In this document: piece by piece, positions 44,295 to 53,351 of the stretch
Numbering within the stretch: the stretch's first letter is position 1
Layout: each line of letters begins with the position of its first letter
Source of the DNA: Rhabdonatronobacter sediminivivens
GTDB taxonomy: Bacteria > Pseudomonadota > Alphaproteobacteria > Rhodobacterales > Rhodobacteraceae
Direction of reading: 5' to 3'
Assembly: GCF_013415485.1 (NCBI RefSeq)
Contig: NZ_JACBXS010000004.1
Location: 1-64,000 of the forward strand
DNA: 64,000 nucleotides
The notes under the pieces: generated by a model
What the model was told of the DNA's origin: nothing
The model's database searches: none
What the model saw: the letters and a program-made list of their open reading frames with translations, nothing else
Translations under genes and position numbers: made by a program

Positions 44295-47033
44295 CTATTG
44301 CGCAGCCTCAGCGCCCTGCGCCTTGCCCTGCGCTTCGGGCGTGGCGGCGCCTTCAGGGCGCAGCACCTGCGGGAAGCTGACGCGGAAGGCCGCGCCCCCC
44401 TGCCCCGGCACGTAGCTGATCGACCCGCCCAGATTGTTCATGATCTCGCGGCAGATGGCCAGGCCCAGGCCGGCGCCGCCCGCCTGCATCTGATCGGTCA
44501 GCCGGGCGAATTTCTCGAAGATCAGCGCCTGTTTCTCCGAAGGAATCCCGGACCCGTTGTCGGCGAAATCGACCTGAATCATCCCGTCAAAATCCGAGAC
44601 GGAAATCCGCATCACCGGCCGGTCGGCATCGCAATACTTGCGGGAATTCGACAGCACATTGATGAACACCTGTGCCAGACGCCCGGTATCGGTGGTCACG
44701 GTCAGGGTTTCGGCATCGCGGTCACGCAGGATGCGGAAGTCGCGCTGCGGCTGGACCGAGTTCGAGGCCAGGATCGCCCGGTCGATCAGGTCGCCCAGCT
44801 TTGCCTCCTGAATGTCCAGATTGACCTGCCCGTTTTCCAGCACGCTCAGGTCCAGCAGATCGTCCAGCAGCCGGGTCAGGCGGATGGTTTCATCATGGAT
44901 GATGCGGGCGTATTTGGTCTGCTCCTCGGGGTCCATGCCTTCGGCATCCATCAGGATTTCCGAAAACGCCCGGATCGAGGTCATCGGCGTGCGCAATTCA
45001 TGGCTGATCTGGCTGAGGAACGCATCCTTCTGCACGCTCAGCTTGGTGAGCATGTCATTGGCCTCGCGCAATTGCCGCGCGGTGCGTTCCAGCTCGTCGG
45101 ATTTGGCCTCAAGCTGGTTGGAATATTCCATGATCTGCGCGGTTTCCGAGGCCACGGCCATCAGATCCTCAACCGAGACGATCGCCCGCCCCACCACCTG
45201 CGCGATCATCGCATGGGCCGTGGCCGCGCCGACGGAGCCCGCCAGCTTGCGCTCCAGCGCGTCCAGGAACTGCGGCGTGGTGTCGGGCAGGAACCCGGCC
45301 TTGCCCTGCGCGCTGGCGTGGCTTTGAAAGAAGCGCTGGGTTTCGGCATGGCCCAGGATGCGCTGCGCCATGGCCAGCAGGTCCTCGGCCTCGGCCGCCG
45401 ATTGCGACCAGCCGCGCGCGCCCGCCTGCACGTCAAAGGCATTGACGAATTGCGCCGCCTGCACCCGCTCCAGCGGCGAGGGGAAGCCCAGCAGCGTCCC
45501 GGCGATGAAGGCGACCGTGTTCAGCGCCAGCGACCAGAACAGCGCGTGCAGCAGCGGGTCCATGGTGGTCACGCCAAAAAGCGCATAGGGCCGCAACCAG
45601 TGCAGACCGAACAGCCCCTGCTCCATCACCTGCGCCGACAGGAACACGCCGGGGCCGAAACTGGGCAGGAACAGTGCAAACAGCCAGACCGCAAAGCCGA
45701 TCCCCAGCCCCAGCCCCGCGCCGATCCGGTTCGCCCCGCGCCAGTAGAGCGCACCCAGCAGCGCAGGCAGGATCTGCGCCACCCCCACGAAGGCAATCAG
45801 CCCGATCGCCGCCAGCGCCGCCGAACCGCCGGTAACGGCGTAATAGACATAGCCCAGCCCCAGCAGCACGCAGATCGCCAGCCGCCGCGCATTCAGCACC
45901 AGCCCGCGCATGTCGCCCCGGCTGGCCGGGCTGCCCCGCTTGAGCTGCAGCCACAGCGGCACCATGATGTGGTTGGACACCATCGTCGCCAACGCAATGG
46001 TAGAGACGATCACCATGGATGTCGCCGCCGAAAACCCGCCCAGAAACGCCAGCATCGCCAGCCCGTCCTGCCCCAGCATCAGCGGCAGGGTCAGCACGAA
46101 CAGATCCGGGTTGGACCCGGCCGGCATGATATCCAGCCCGATCACGGCGATGGGCAGGACAAACAGGCTCATGGCAAAGAGATACAGCGGAAACGCCCAG
46201 GAGGCCGTGGCCAGGTGGCGTTCATCGGCGTTTTCCACCACCAGCACCTGAAACATGCGCGGCAGGCAGATGATTGCCACACCGGCCAGAAAGATCAGCC
46301 CCAGCCAGCGGCCGGGCTGGATCTGCCATTCGGGGCGGGCGGCGGCTTCGATCCGGCTCAGGATATCGGCGGGGCCATCGGCCAGCACCCAGACCACGAA
46401 CACCCCCACCGCCACCAGCGCCAGCAGCTTGACCACGGCCTCCACCGCGATGGCGGTGACAACGCCGGGGTGCTGTTCATTGGCGTCCAGGTTGCGCGTG
46501 CCAAAGAGAATGGTGAACAGCGCCAGCCCCACCGCCACCCAGAAGGCAAAGAGATCCGGCTGCCCCACCACAGGCCCGTTCGCCGGGCCGCCGGTAAAGG
46601 CGGCAAAGGCCAGGGCGATGGACTGCAGTTGCAGCGCGATATAGGGCGTGGCGGCGGCAATACACAGCAGCGTGACAATCACCCCCAGCAGGTTCGACTT
46701 GCCATAGCGCGCCGAGATCAGGTCCGCGATGGAGGTTACCCGCTGCGCCTTGCCGATCCGCACCAGCTTGCGCAACAGCAGCCACCAGCCCACGAAAACC
46801 AGCGTCGGCCCCAGATAGATGGTCACGAATTCCAGCCCCGAGCGCGCCGCATAGCCCACCGCGCCGTAGAACGTCCAGGCGGTGCAATAGACCGACAGCG
46901 ACAGGGTGTAGATCAGCGGCGAGCGCAACCACCTCACCTGGCCGCGCGCAGCCCTGCGTTCCACGGCAAAGGCCACCAGGAACAGGAACACCACATAGAC
47001 CAGGCAGGCAAAGACCAGAAGGTTGAGCGACAT
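44295..47033 (-). CDS. Sodium:solute symporter-fused sensor histidine kinase (CbrA/CrbS type)
   Basis: This 912-residue protein has an N-terminal sodium/solute-symporter-like domain (about 1-500, some 13 TMs). A STAC-like linker (about 530-620) leads to a coiled coil with AKSDELERTARQLREAND. The HisKA H-box is SHELRTP (His678), and the HATPase carries its N-box around Asn792, DNGSGI at about 825 and GAGLGLAI near 854. CbrA and CrbS kinases of this design control amino-acid, histidine or acetate use and may couple transport to sensing. AAGGAG precedes the ATG. It is last in a tight operon with a small membrane protein (3-nt gap) and a receiver-only protein. Confidence 0.92.
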   Translation of the reverse strand: MSLNLLVFACLVYVVFLFLVAFAVERRAARGQVRWLRSPLIYTLSLSVYCTAWTFYGAVGYAARSGLEFVTIYLGPTLVFVGWWLLLRKLVRIGKAQRVTSIADLISARYGKSNLLGVIVTLLCIAAATPYIALQLQSIALAFAAFTGGPANGPVVGQPDLFAFWVAVGLALFTILFGTRNLDANEQHPGVVTAIAVEAVVKLLALVAVGVFVVWVLADGPADILSRIEAAARPEWQIQPGRWLGLIFLAGVAIICLPRMFQVLVVENADERHLATASWAFPLYLFAMSLFVLPIAVIGLDIMPAGSNPDLFVLTLPLMLGQDGLAMLAFLGGFSAATSMVIVSTIALATMVSNHIMVPLWLQLKRGSPASRGDMRGLVLNARRLAICVLLGLGYVYYAVTGGSAALAAIGLIAFVGVAQILPALLGALYWRGANRIGAGLGLGIGFAVWLFALFLPSFGPGVFLSAQVMEQGLFGLHWLRPYALFGVTTMDPLLHALFWSLALNTVAFIAGTLLGFPSPLERVQAAQFVNAFDVQAGARGWSQSAAEAEDLLAMAQRILGHAETQRFFQSHASAQGKAGFLPDTTPQFLDALERKLAGSVGAATAHAMIAQVVGRAIVSVEDLMAVASETAQIMEYSNQLEAKSDELERTARQLREANDMLTKLSVQKDAFLSQISHELRTPMTSIRAFSEILMDAEGMDPEEQTKYARIIHDETIRLTRLLDDLLDLSVLENGQVNLDIQEAKLGDLIDRAILASNSVQPQRDFRILRDRDAETLTVTTDTGRLAQVFINVLSNSRKYCDADRPVMRISVSDFDGMIQVDFADNGSGIPSEKQALIFEKFARLTDQMQAGGAGLGLAICREIMNNLGGSISYVPGQGGAAFRVSFPQVLRPEGAATPEAQGKAQGAEAAQ

Positions 47034-47036
47034 GCG

Positions 47037-47312
47037 CTACAACTCCTTGCCGTCATCGGCGGGGTCGGGCTCCATCACCGCGACCAGTCGGCGTGACAGC
47101 GCCCAGGCTGCCACCACCAACGCCAGCCAGACCACGAACAGATAAACGCCTTCGCGCGCGGCATTCGGGGCTTCGCCCACGGGCACGGGCCAGAGCATGG
47201 GCAGCAGCACCAGAAACAACCCCGCAAAGGGCAGCACGCGGGCGGCATCCATCAGGCGGCGGCGGCGAAAGGTCTCGCGCGCCAGGAACAGCGGCTCGGG
47301 CCGGCGGGTCAT
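47037..47312 (-). CDS. Small two-TM membrane protein in kinase operon
   Basis: This 91-residue protein has two hydrophobic segments (about 24-43 and 57-75), a positively charged N-terminus (RRPEPLF...RRRR) and an acidic C-terminus. I do not recognise the family. Its ATG overlaps the receiver gene's stop by 4 nt (ATGA) and its stop is 3 nt before the kinase ATG. It is therefore embedded in the signalling operon and may be an accessory subunit of the symporter-kinase, much as small proteins accompany ActP-type symporters (inference). Confidence 0.75.
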   Translation of the reverse strand: MTRRPEPLFLARETFRRRRLMDAARVLPFAGLFLVLLPMLWPVPVGEAPNAAREGVYLFVVWLALVVAAWALSRRLVAVMEPDPADDGKEL

Positions 47313-47677
47313 GCCGCCCCCATGGCGCGCACCGTTGCCACCAGTTCCGCATTGGCGAAGGGTTTGGTCATGAAGCGGGTGGCGCCGTAGCGTTCGGCGG
47401 CCGCGCGGTCCGCGCTCTGGCCCTTGGCGGTCAGCATCAGCACCGGCAGCGCCCGGGTCTGCGGCACCTCGCGCAGGCTGCGCAGGATCTCCAGCCCGCT
47501 GCGCCCGGGCAGCATCACATCCAGGATCAGCACATCGGGCGCATGGCGCGCCACCACCTCGGCCGCGTCGGCGCCATCGCCATGGGTGCGCACCTCCCAC
47601 CCGTCGCGCGAGAGGATGAAGCGGATCGCCTCGGAGATATTCGCCTCATCCTCGATCACCAGCACGCGCCTGCCCAT
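47309..47677 (-). CDS. Receiver-only response regulator
   Basis: This 122-residue single CheY-like receiver has an acidic pocket (Glu9, Asp10), phosphoacceptor Asp53 (LILDVMLPG), Thr83 (MLTAKG) and Lys105 (FMTKPF). There is no DNA-binding output domain, unlike CbrB or CrbR. GGGGGAG precedes the ATG. It lies between the acyl-CoA regulator gene and the small membrane protein and kinase genes, and is presumably phosphorylated by that kinase. Output must be through protein contact, possibly with the regulator encoded 69 bp upstream (inference). Confidence 0.92.
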   Translation of the reverse strand: MGRRVLVIEDEANISEAIRFILSRDGWEVRTHGDGADAAEVVARHAPDVLILDVMLPGRSGLEILRSLREVPQTRALPVLMLTAKGQSADRAAAERYGATRFMTKPFANAELVATVRAMGAA

Positions 47678-47746
47678 CAGCTCCCCCTCTGCTGGCCGCG
47701 ATCGTCTGCGTGTTGCGCCCGACTATTCAGAATAATCGGCGCCATG

Positions 47747-49159
47747 TCAAAACCCGCCTTCGGCCGACGCCAGGGCGCCCCCCGTGCCCATGGCGCCCTC
47801 AGCCAATGCGCCGCCCGCCAGGATCGACGGTTCGCGCCGCGCGGGGCAGTCCCTTTCGGCGCAGATGCGGCAACTGGGACCGACCCGGCGCGGCCTGGCC
47901 GTCGGCGCATCCCCCGTGGGCAGGCTGTCCGGAACCAGCAGCATCGTCGCCTCGACCACGGGCGGGGCATCGAAGCGCGCCGTGCCGCGGGTATCGGCGC
48001 AGGCATAGGCGGTGAAGCGGCGCCCGATCCGCCCGCCGGTCTGCACCGGCACGCACAGCGGCTGCGCGGGGCGCAACAGCGCCTGAAAGAGCGGCCAGAC
48101 CGGACAGGCGCCCCCGAACCGCGGCAGCGCAAAACCGTCCACGGGGCGGCGAAAGGTCAGCGTCCCCGACCCGTCGCACAGCACCAGCCCCACATCCGGC
48201 ACCCCCGCCCCCTGCGGCAGGCAGGCAATCCGGCGCAGCACCTGCGCCAGCGGCGCATCAAACCGCAGGGCCAGCCTGTCCGGTGCCAGCCCCAACTCTG
48301 CGACCGCTGCCAGAAACGGGTCCAGCGGCAGCGCCCGCGCATCCGCCTGGAAACGCCGCAGCCATTTCAGCGCCAGCGCCCGCGCCGCGTCCGAGGACAG
48401 CTCTACCTGATCGGCCACAAGCGCGCGCAGGTCAGAGGCGCAATCGGCCTCCAGCTCGGCCGGGTGATAGTTGCGCGCGGCCAGCCAGGCCTCGACCTCT
48501 TCCTGCGGGGCGGCCAGCCCGGTTTCCCCCGCCCCCGAGGCATCGAGGTAATTCACCAGCGCCTCGGCCCCATCGGCAAGGCGCGAGCTGTCGGCCAGCA
48601 GATTGGCAAGGAACTTGCGCTGCCAGTCGGGGTCGATCTCCTCGCCATCGGCCAGGATCGCCGCCGTGGACTGCACCGAGGTCACCGCCGAGACGATCTC
48701 ATGCAGTGCGGCGGGCAGATAGGGGTCATGCGCCATGCGGTCGCTGAGCTGTTCGACCACGCGCTCCAGCTCATCCACCCGGGCATGAGTGGCGGCCAGC
48801 ACCGCAGCCCAGCCCGGAAACCGGCCCAGGAATTCCTCGATTCGCTCCAGCTCGGGGGGGGTCAGGGTGCCAAGCGGCCCCTTGTCGGCGCTGTTGGCGC
48901 GATGGGTCAGCCCTGCGGCGGCGGCGCGCACGGCCTCCATCACTTCGCCCTCGCTGCCCTCCAGCAGCGAATCCGGCGCCACCCCCAGCGCCTTGGCCAG
49001 CTCTCCCAGCAGATCAGCGCCGACATTGCGGCGGTTGTGTTCGATCAGGTTCAGATAGGAGGGCGACACGCCCACGGTGCGCGCAAGATCGGCCTGACGC
49101 ATGCCGCGCGCCGTGCGTCGGGCCCGTATACGGGTGCCGGTCAATGCCGTGCGGGGCAT
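47747..49159 (-). CDS. ScfR/PccR/RamB-like XRE-family regulator of acyl-CoA metabolism
   Basis: This 470-residue protein has an N-terminal XRE HTH (about 9-63; RQADLARTVGVSPSYLNLIEHNRRN) and the long C-terminal domain of short-chain fatty acyl regulators. The domain ends in a Cys motif CRICAERDC (Cys430, 433, 438), followed by ARREPS. GGAGGAGG precedes the ATG. Family members (RamB, PccR, MccR) sense acyl-CoA intermediates and control acetate, propionate or methylcitrate genes. It is divergent from accB with a 196-bp shared region carrying repeats, so acetyl-CoA carboxylase control and self-control are plausible. The 25-residue Gly/Ala tail after the Cys motif is unremarkable. Confidence 0.88.
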   Translation of the reverse strand: MPRTALTGTRIRARRTARGMRQADLARTVGVSPSYLNLIEHNRRNVGADLLGELAKALGVAPDSLLEGSEGEVMEAVRAAAAGLTHRANSADKGPLGTLTPPELERIEEFLGRFPGWAAVLAATHARVDELERVVEQLSDRMAHDPYLPAALHEIVSAVTSVQSTAAILADGEEIDPDWQRKFLANLLADSSRLADGAEALVNYLDASGAGETGLAAPQEEVEAWLAARNYHPAELEADCASDLRALVADQVELSSDAARALALKWLRRFQADARALPLDPFLAAVAELGLAPDRLALRFDAPLAQVLRRIACLPQGAGVPDVGLVLCDGSGTLTFRRPVDGFALPRFGGACPVWPLFQALLRPAQPLCVPVQTGGRIGRRFTAYACADTRGTARFDAPPVVEATMLLVPDSLPTGDAPTARPRRVGPSCRICAERDCPARREPSILAGGALAEGAMGTGGALASAEGGF

Positions 49160-49183
49160 GCGCCTGTCCTCCTCCGCAGGGAG

Positions 49184-49221
49184 TTTACAGCGATTAACAG
49201 CCCTGACAATTCCCTTTACAG
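49184..49221. promoter_or_regulatory. Three helically phased TTWACAG direct repeats
   Basis: TTTACAG (49184), TTAACAG (49194) and TTTACAG (49215) are spaced 10 and 21 bp, one and two helical turns. They sit immediately upstream of the ScfR/PccR-like gene start and in front of accB. A cooperative regulator would meet them on one DNA face. Confidence 0.5.
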
Positions 49222-49228
49222 GCCTTTG

Positions 49229-49258
49229 CGCGGTGATCGCAGATCCGCGATCACCGCG
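49229..49258. promoter_or_regulatory. 12-bp perfect inverted repeat upstream of accB
   Basis: CGCGGTGATCGC (49229-49240) and GCGATCACCGCG (49247-49258) are exact reverse complements with a 6-nt spacer, 98 bp before the accB ATG. It has no T tract and is not at a gene end, so an operator is more likely than a terminator. Confidence 0.55.
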
Positions 49259-49355
49259 AATGAAGCTTCACAGGGCGCAAACACTGACGTATAAGCGCGC
49301 GAACCGGCGTTCAGGCTACCGATCCGCCGGAAAACCGAGGCTTTCGAGGACGGCA

Positions 49356-49850
49356 ATGACCCAAGAGCGCAATGATGCAGACGTGGCCTTTATCCGGGCC
49401 CTTGCCGAACTGCTGAATGAAAACGATCTGACCGAGCTGAATGTGAAGCGCGAATACGGCGAAAGTGACAGCCTGAATGTCCGGGTTTCGCGCATGACGG
49501 CACCGCCGCCCGCCCCTGCCCCGACCTATGCCCCCCCGCCGGCCGCTCCGGCCCAGACAGCGCCGGTGTCCGAAGCGCCAGCGGTCGAACGGACCAGCGG
49601 CGACCCCGCCGAGCACCCCGGCGCCGTGACCTCGCCCATGGTGGGCACGGCCTATCTGTCGCCCGAGCCCGGCGCGGATGCGTTCATCACTGTTGGCGCC
49701 CAGGTGGCCGAGGGCCAGACCCTGCTGATCATCGAGGCCATGAAGACCATGAACCACATCCCCGCCCCGCGCGCGGGAACGGTCAAGCGCATTCTGGTGA
49801 CCGATGGCAGCGCCGTGGAATACGGCGCGCCGCTGGTCATCGTGGAATAA
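49356..49850 (+). CDS. accB: Biotin carboxyl carrier protein of acetyl-CoA carboxylase
   Basis: This 164-residue BCCP carries biotin on Lys130 in EAMKTMN (family EAMK[ML]). The layout is standard: an N-terminal helical region (1-45), a Pro/Ala linker (about 50-88) and the biotinyl domain (90-164). The thumb-like segment SPEPGADAF is present. GAGGACGG lies upstream of the ATG at 49356; the frame is open earlier, but those Mets lie beyond the normal N-terminus. accC follows 15 nt on. Together they perform the biotin carboxylation step of malonyl-CoA synthesis. Confidence 0.96.
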   Translation: MTQERNDADVAFIRALAELLNENDLTELNVKREYGESDSLNVRVSRMTAPPPAPAPTYAPPPAAPAQTAPVSEAPAVERTSGDPAEHPGAVTSPMVGTAYLSPEPGADAFITVGAQVAEGQTLLIIEAMKTMNHIPAPRAGTVKRILVTDGSAVEYGAPLVIVE

Positions 49851-49865
49851 GCGGGCGGTCGGGCC

Positions 49866-51212
49866 ATGTTCTCCAAGATCCTGATCGCCAATCGCGGCGA
49901 AATCGCCCTGCGCGTGATCCGCGCCTGCCGCGAAATGGGCATCGCGTCGGTGGCCGTGCATTCCACTGCCGATGGCGATGCCATGCATGTGCGCATGGCT
50001 GATGAAGCCATCTGCATCGGCCCCGCACCGTCCATGGACAGCTACCTCAACTTCCCCTCCATCATCTCGGCCTGCGAGATCACGGGGGCCGAGGCGATCC
50101 ACCCCGGTTATGGCTTCCTGTCGGAAAACGCGCCCTTCGTGCAGGTGGTCGAAGATCACGGCCTGACTTTCATCGGCCCCTCGGCGGAACATATCCGGAT
50201 GATGGGCGACAAGATCACCGCCAAAGACACCATGAAGGCCCTGGGCGTGCCCTGCGTGCCGGGGTCCGATGGGGGTGTGCCCGACCTGGACACCGCGCGC
50301 CAGGTGGGCGCCGAGATCGGCTATCCGGTGATCGTCAAGGCCACCGCCGGGGGCGGAGGGCGCGGCATGAAGCTGGCGCGCACGGCTGATGAGCTGGAAA
50401 CCGCCTTTCGAACCGCCCGGGCCGAGGCCAAGGCCGCCTTTGGCAACCCCGATGTCTATATCGAGAAATACCTGGGCCGTCCGCGTCATATCGAAATCCA
50501 GGTGTTTGGCGATGGCAAGGGCAATGCCGTGCATCTGGGCGAACGGGACTGCTCGCTCCAGCGCCGCCACCAGAAGGTGTTCGAGGAAGCCCCCAGCCCC
50601 GCCATCGATGCCGAAACCCGCGCCCGCATCGGCCAGATCTGCGCCGATGCAGTGGCCCGCATCGGCTACAGCGGCGCCGGGACCATCGAATTCCTCTATG
50701 AGGACGGGGAGTTCTATTTCATCGAGATGAACACCCGCCTGCAGGTCGAACACCCGGTGACCGAGGCCGTTTTTGGCGTGGACCTGGTGCGCGAACAGAT
50801 CCGCGTGGCCGCCGGGCACCCGCTGTCCTTTACCCAGGCGGAGCTGACCCCCCAGGGCCATGCGATCGAGGTGCGCATCAACGCCGAAAAACTGCCCCGC
50901 TTCAGCCCCTGTCCGGGCCGCGTGAACACCTTTCACGCGCCGGGCGGTCTGGGCGTGCGGATGGATTCAGCACTTTATGGCGGCTATACCATCCCCCCCT
51001 ATTACGACAGCCTGATCGCCAAGCTGATCGTCCAGGGCCGCGACCGCCCCGAAGCGCTGGCCCGCCTGCGCCGCGCCCTGGGTGAGCTGATCGTGGATGG
51101 CGTGGACACCACCGTGCCGCTGTTCTTTGCCCTGCTGGAGCAGGAGGACATCCTGCGCGGGGATTACACCATTCACTGGCTGGAGCGGTTCCTGGAAACC
51201 GTGAGCGAGTGA
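49866..51212 (+). CDS. accC: Biotin carboxylase subunit of acetyl-CoA carboxylase
   Basis: This 448-residue enzyme is almost the same length as E. coli AccC (449). It starts [25 protein letters not shown], has the ATP-grasp Gly-rich loop [12 protein letters not shown], the HIEIQV strand, and the [17 protein letters not shown] and [14 protein letters not shown] active-site motifs. It carboxylates the biotin on AccB using bicarbonate and ATP. Co-transcribed with accB; accA and accD are not in the window. Convergent with the following operon. Confidence 0.97.
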   Translation: MFSKILIANRGEIALRVIRACREMGIASVAVHSTADGDAMHVRMADEAICIGPAPSMDSYLNFPSIISACEITGAEAIHPGYGFLSENAPFVQVVEDHGLTFIGPSAEHIRMMGDKITAKDTMKALGVPCVPGSDGGVPDLDTARQVGAEIGYPVIVKATAGGGGRGMKLARTADELETAFRTARAEAKAAFGNPDVYIEKYLGRPRHIEIQVFGDGKGNAVHLGERDCSLQRRHQKVFEEAPSPAIDAETRARIGQICADAVARIGYSGAGTIEFLYEDGEFYFIEMNTRLQVEHPVTEAVFGVDLVREQIRVAAGHPLSFTQAELTPQGHAIEVRINAEKLPRFSPCPGRVNTFHAPGGLGVRMDSALYGGYTIPPYYDSLIAKLIVQGRDRPEALARLRRALGELIVDGVDTTVPLFFALLEQEDILRGDYTIHWLERFLETVSE

Positions 51213-51248
51213 TGCCGCCGCCCCTTTGACGACGCACCCGACCGCCGG

Positions 51249-51977
51249 TTACCGGCCCAGCGCCTGCGCGATGGCCTGCCTCTGGGCGTCGATGTCGATG
51301 GCCGTTTCGCTGAGCACTTCGAAATCGCGGTCCTCATAGACATCGCGGTCGGGATAACGCTCGCGCCGGGCGGCGAGGGCGGTGTCGCGCGCGTGGACCA
51401 GGGCTTCGATCTGGGGCCGGAACAGCCGCACCATGGCAGTCAGCCAGCGGTTCGTGGGCCAGCTTGGCCAGGCGTGATCAATGGCGAAATGCGGCAGCAT
51501 GCGGATCACGTCTGCGCCCGGATACCAGGTTTCGGCGGTGACCCAGCGGTTGGTGGTGAACAGCCCCGTCGGGGCGCCGAACCTGTCCATCGAAATCGCG
51601 ATCAGATGCGAGAGCGCCTGATCGCCCGCGGGCCAGTCGCGCCCGGCAGCCTCGGGGGCGGGGGCGCAGCCGGGGGGCATGCCCCTGGCGCGCAGGAACA
51701 GGTGGAAATGCCCATGCTCGCCACTGCGATGCGCGTGGTAGTAATACTGCGCGTGGGTGTCGCGGTCATAGACATCGCCCTGCGGATAATGCGTCAGCCG
51801 CACGAACTGGCCCTGCCCCTTCAGAACCTCGCCCACGATATTAAGATTGACCTTGCGCAGCACACGCATGCAGTCGGCGACCTCATGTCCCGCGGCCTGC
51901 ATGGCCCGCAAATCCTCGCGCGGGAGTTGGCTGAAATCAATGCTCGCAGGGTCTGGTGCAGCGTCTTGCAGGATCAT
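51249..51977 (-). CDS. Conserved His-rich protein of unknown function in the sigma-factor operon
   Basis: This 242-residue protein has no signal peptide or TM. A His/aromatic-rich stretch (THAQYYYHAHR, then GEHGHFHLFLR) could bind a metal, followed by GAPTGLFTTNRWVTAETWYPG. I believe it is a DUF6969-like family but cannot assign a function. Start choice: ATG 51977 has AAAGGA at good spacing; ATG 51995 would add 6 residues and overlap the NrsF-like stop as ATGA. Either way it is coupled to the anti-sigma gene and belongs to the ECF sigma operon. Confidence 0.75.
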   Translation of the reverse strand: MILQDAAPDPASIDFSQLPREDLRAMQAAGHEVADCMRVLRKVNLNIVGEVLKGQGQFVRLTHYPQGDVYDRDTHAQYYYHAHRSGEHGHFHLFLRARGMPPGCAPAPEAAGRDWPAGDQALSHLIAISMDRFGAPTGLFTTNRWVTAETWYPGADVIRMLPHFAIDHAWPSWPTNRWLTAMVRLFRPQIEALVHARDTALAARRERYPDRDVYEDRDFEVLSETAIDIDAQRQAIAQALGR

Positions 51978-51991
51978 CTTTGCGTCCTTTG

Positions 51992-52669
51992 TCATACGGG
52001 GCGCGCGCGCCATGGCAGCAGTATGCGCCCGGCCAGCCCGGCCAGCAGGGCCAGAACCGCGACCGATCCCACCTGCCAGACCAGCACCATCAGGGCCGCA
52101 TCCTGCGTGTGAAAGAAGCGCAGCGCAAAATTGCCGATCCCGGCTGCGGCAAGGCCCGCCAGCAGCGTGGTCCAGCGCGGGGCCAGCGGCACGCCCCGGC
52201 GCAGCATCATCAGCAGCACCAGCGCCGGCAACGATCCGATCAGCGCGATATAGACGAAGCAGGCCGGGTCCGGTGTGATCCGCACCCCCGCAGCCCCCAT
52301 CTGCGCCCAGTCCCGCAGGCAGCCCAGCGACAGCGTGCCGACCCAGACCGCAGCAGGGATGACCGGCAGCAGGCGCAACAGCATCGGCGCGCCCGGAATG
52401 GTCAGGGCCAGGGCCGCTATCGCCGCCGCAACCCCCGTGGCAAGGGCTGCGCCCTGTTCCAGCAGGAAGCGCGCATCGGACACCCGCTCGGCCAGGTCGG
52501 GGCGCGGGCCGATGGCCCAGACCATCGCCGCGCCGAAGGCCAGCGCGATGACCGCCCATGTCATCGCCCGGCGCAGCGGATGCGCCATCGCGCGCACGGG
52601 GGCTGCATCGCGCGCCAGCCGGGCAATCAGGGCGGCGGTATCGCCTTCGGTATCGGTGCCTTTAGCCAC
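51992..52669 (-). CDS. NrsF/DUF1109-family anti-sigma factor
   Basis: This 225-residue, about six-TM inner-membrane protein of the DUF1109 family lies 5 nt after the ECF sigma gene, starting at GTG with AGGA upstream. It has exactly two cysteines, Cys117 (SLGCLRDW) and Cys137 (DPACFVY). In Caulobacter NrsF, which holds SigF inactive until metal or oxidant stress, two conserved cysteines are needed for the response, so these are probably the sensor residues. N-terminal residues 1-33 are cytosolic and likely bind the sigma factor. Confidence 0.88.
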   Translation of the reverse strand: MAKGTDTEGDTAALIARLARDAAPVRAMAHPLRRAMTWAVIALAFGAAMVWAIGPRPDLAERVSDARFLLEQGAALATGVAAAIAALALTIPGAPMLLRLLPVIPAAVWVGTLSLGCLRDWAQMGAAGVRITPDPACFVYIALIGSLPALVLLMMLRRGVPLAPRWTTLLAGLAAAGIGNFALRFFHTQDAALMVLVWQVGSVAVLALLAGLAGRILLPWRARPV

Positions 52670-52674
52670 GCAGG

Positions 52675-53256
52675 TCAGTCCTTCCAGAGTGTGCCCTTCA
52701 TCCTAAGCATCGCGCGGTGGATTGCCACCTTCAGCGCGGCGACGGTCGATCCGCTGGCTTCGGCGGCCTCGGCCAGGGTCATCTCACGCAGGCGCAGCAG
52801 TTCCACAGCCTGTTTCTCGGCCGGTGTCAGCCCATGCATGGCCTTGCGCACCGACATCAGGTTCACAACAGTCTCTGCCTGGCTGTTCGTCGGGATGTCA
52901 CAAAAGGTTTCAGCCAGTTCCGCAGCGGCAAGATCAATGCGCATGCGGCGCATGTAGCGGCGCGCGTTATCGGCCAGCCGGGCGCGGGCGATGGCGACAA
53001 TCCACGGCAGGAACGGGCGCGCGGGGTCCCATGTGCTGCGCGCCTGATGCAGCGACAGCAGTATGTCCTGCACGATATCCTCCACATCCTCGGGCTTCAG
53101 CCATGGTGCACGGCGCTGCACCAGGCGGCGCATTCGGGCGGCCACCTCCGACAGGAGCCGATGATAGGCCCCCGCATCCCCGGCCTGCGCCCGTTGCATC
53201 AGGTCTTCGAGCGGGGGCGCCCCCTTCGCCTTTGCCTGATCTGCCGGTGCCGTCAT
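52675..53256 (-). CDS. ECF sigma factor, SigF-like
   Basis: This 193-residue sigma factor has region 2 (about 30-100, including EDVEDIVQDILLSLHQ and WDPARPFLPWIVAIARARL) and region 4 (about 135-190, with LTPAEKQAVELLRLREMTLAEAA and a VAALKVAIHRAM recognition helix). The (Y/W)DP-RPF-PW-AIAR core is typical of the SigF/ECF16 group that pairs with NrsF. It is first in its operon. A weak match to its own predicted promoter (TGTAATC on the minus strand, about 53290) lies just upstream, so autoregulation is possible but unproven. Confidence 0.93.
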   Translation of the reverse strand: MTAPADQAKAKGAPPLEDLMQRAQAGDAGAYHRLLSEVAARMRRLVQRRAPWLKPEDVEDIVQDILLSLHQARSTWDPARPFLPWIVAIARARLADNARRYMRRMRIDLAAAELAETFCDIPTNSQAETVVNLMSVRKAMHGLTPAEKQAVELLRLREMTLAEAAEASGSTVAALKVAIHRAMLRMKGTLWKD

Positions 53257-53351
53257 GCGCCTGTCCCGATGCCGCCGCTTGCGGCCAGATTACAGGCAAA
53301 CGCGGCCAATGCGGCTGACTTTATTTTGTCACGGGCGGGTGAACTTTCCTT

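Noticed and set aside
44298..47096. Plus-strand frame of 932 codons opposite the histidine kinase, longer than the kinase itself
   Set aside because: The kinase frame has all symporter, H-box and ATPase motifs and a ribosome site. The antisense product is Gln/Arg/His-rich and matches nothing.
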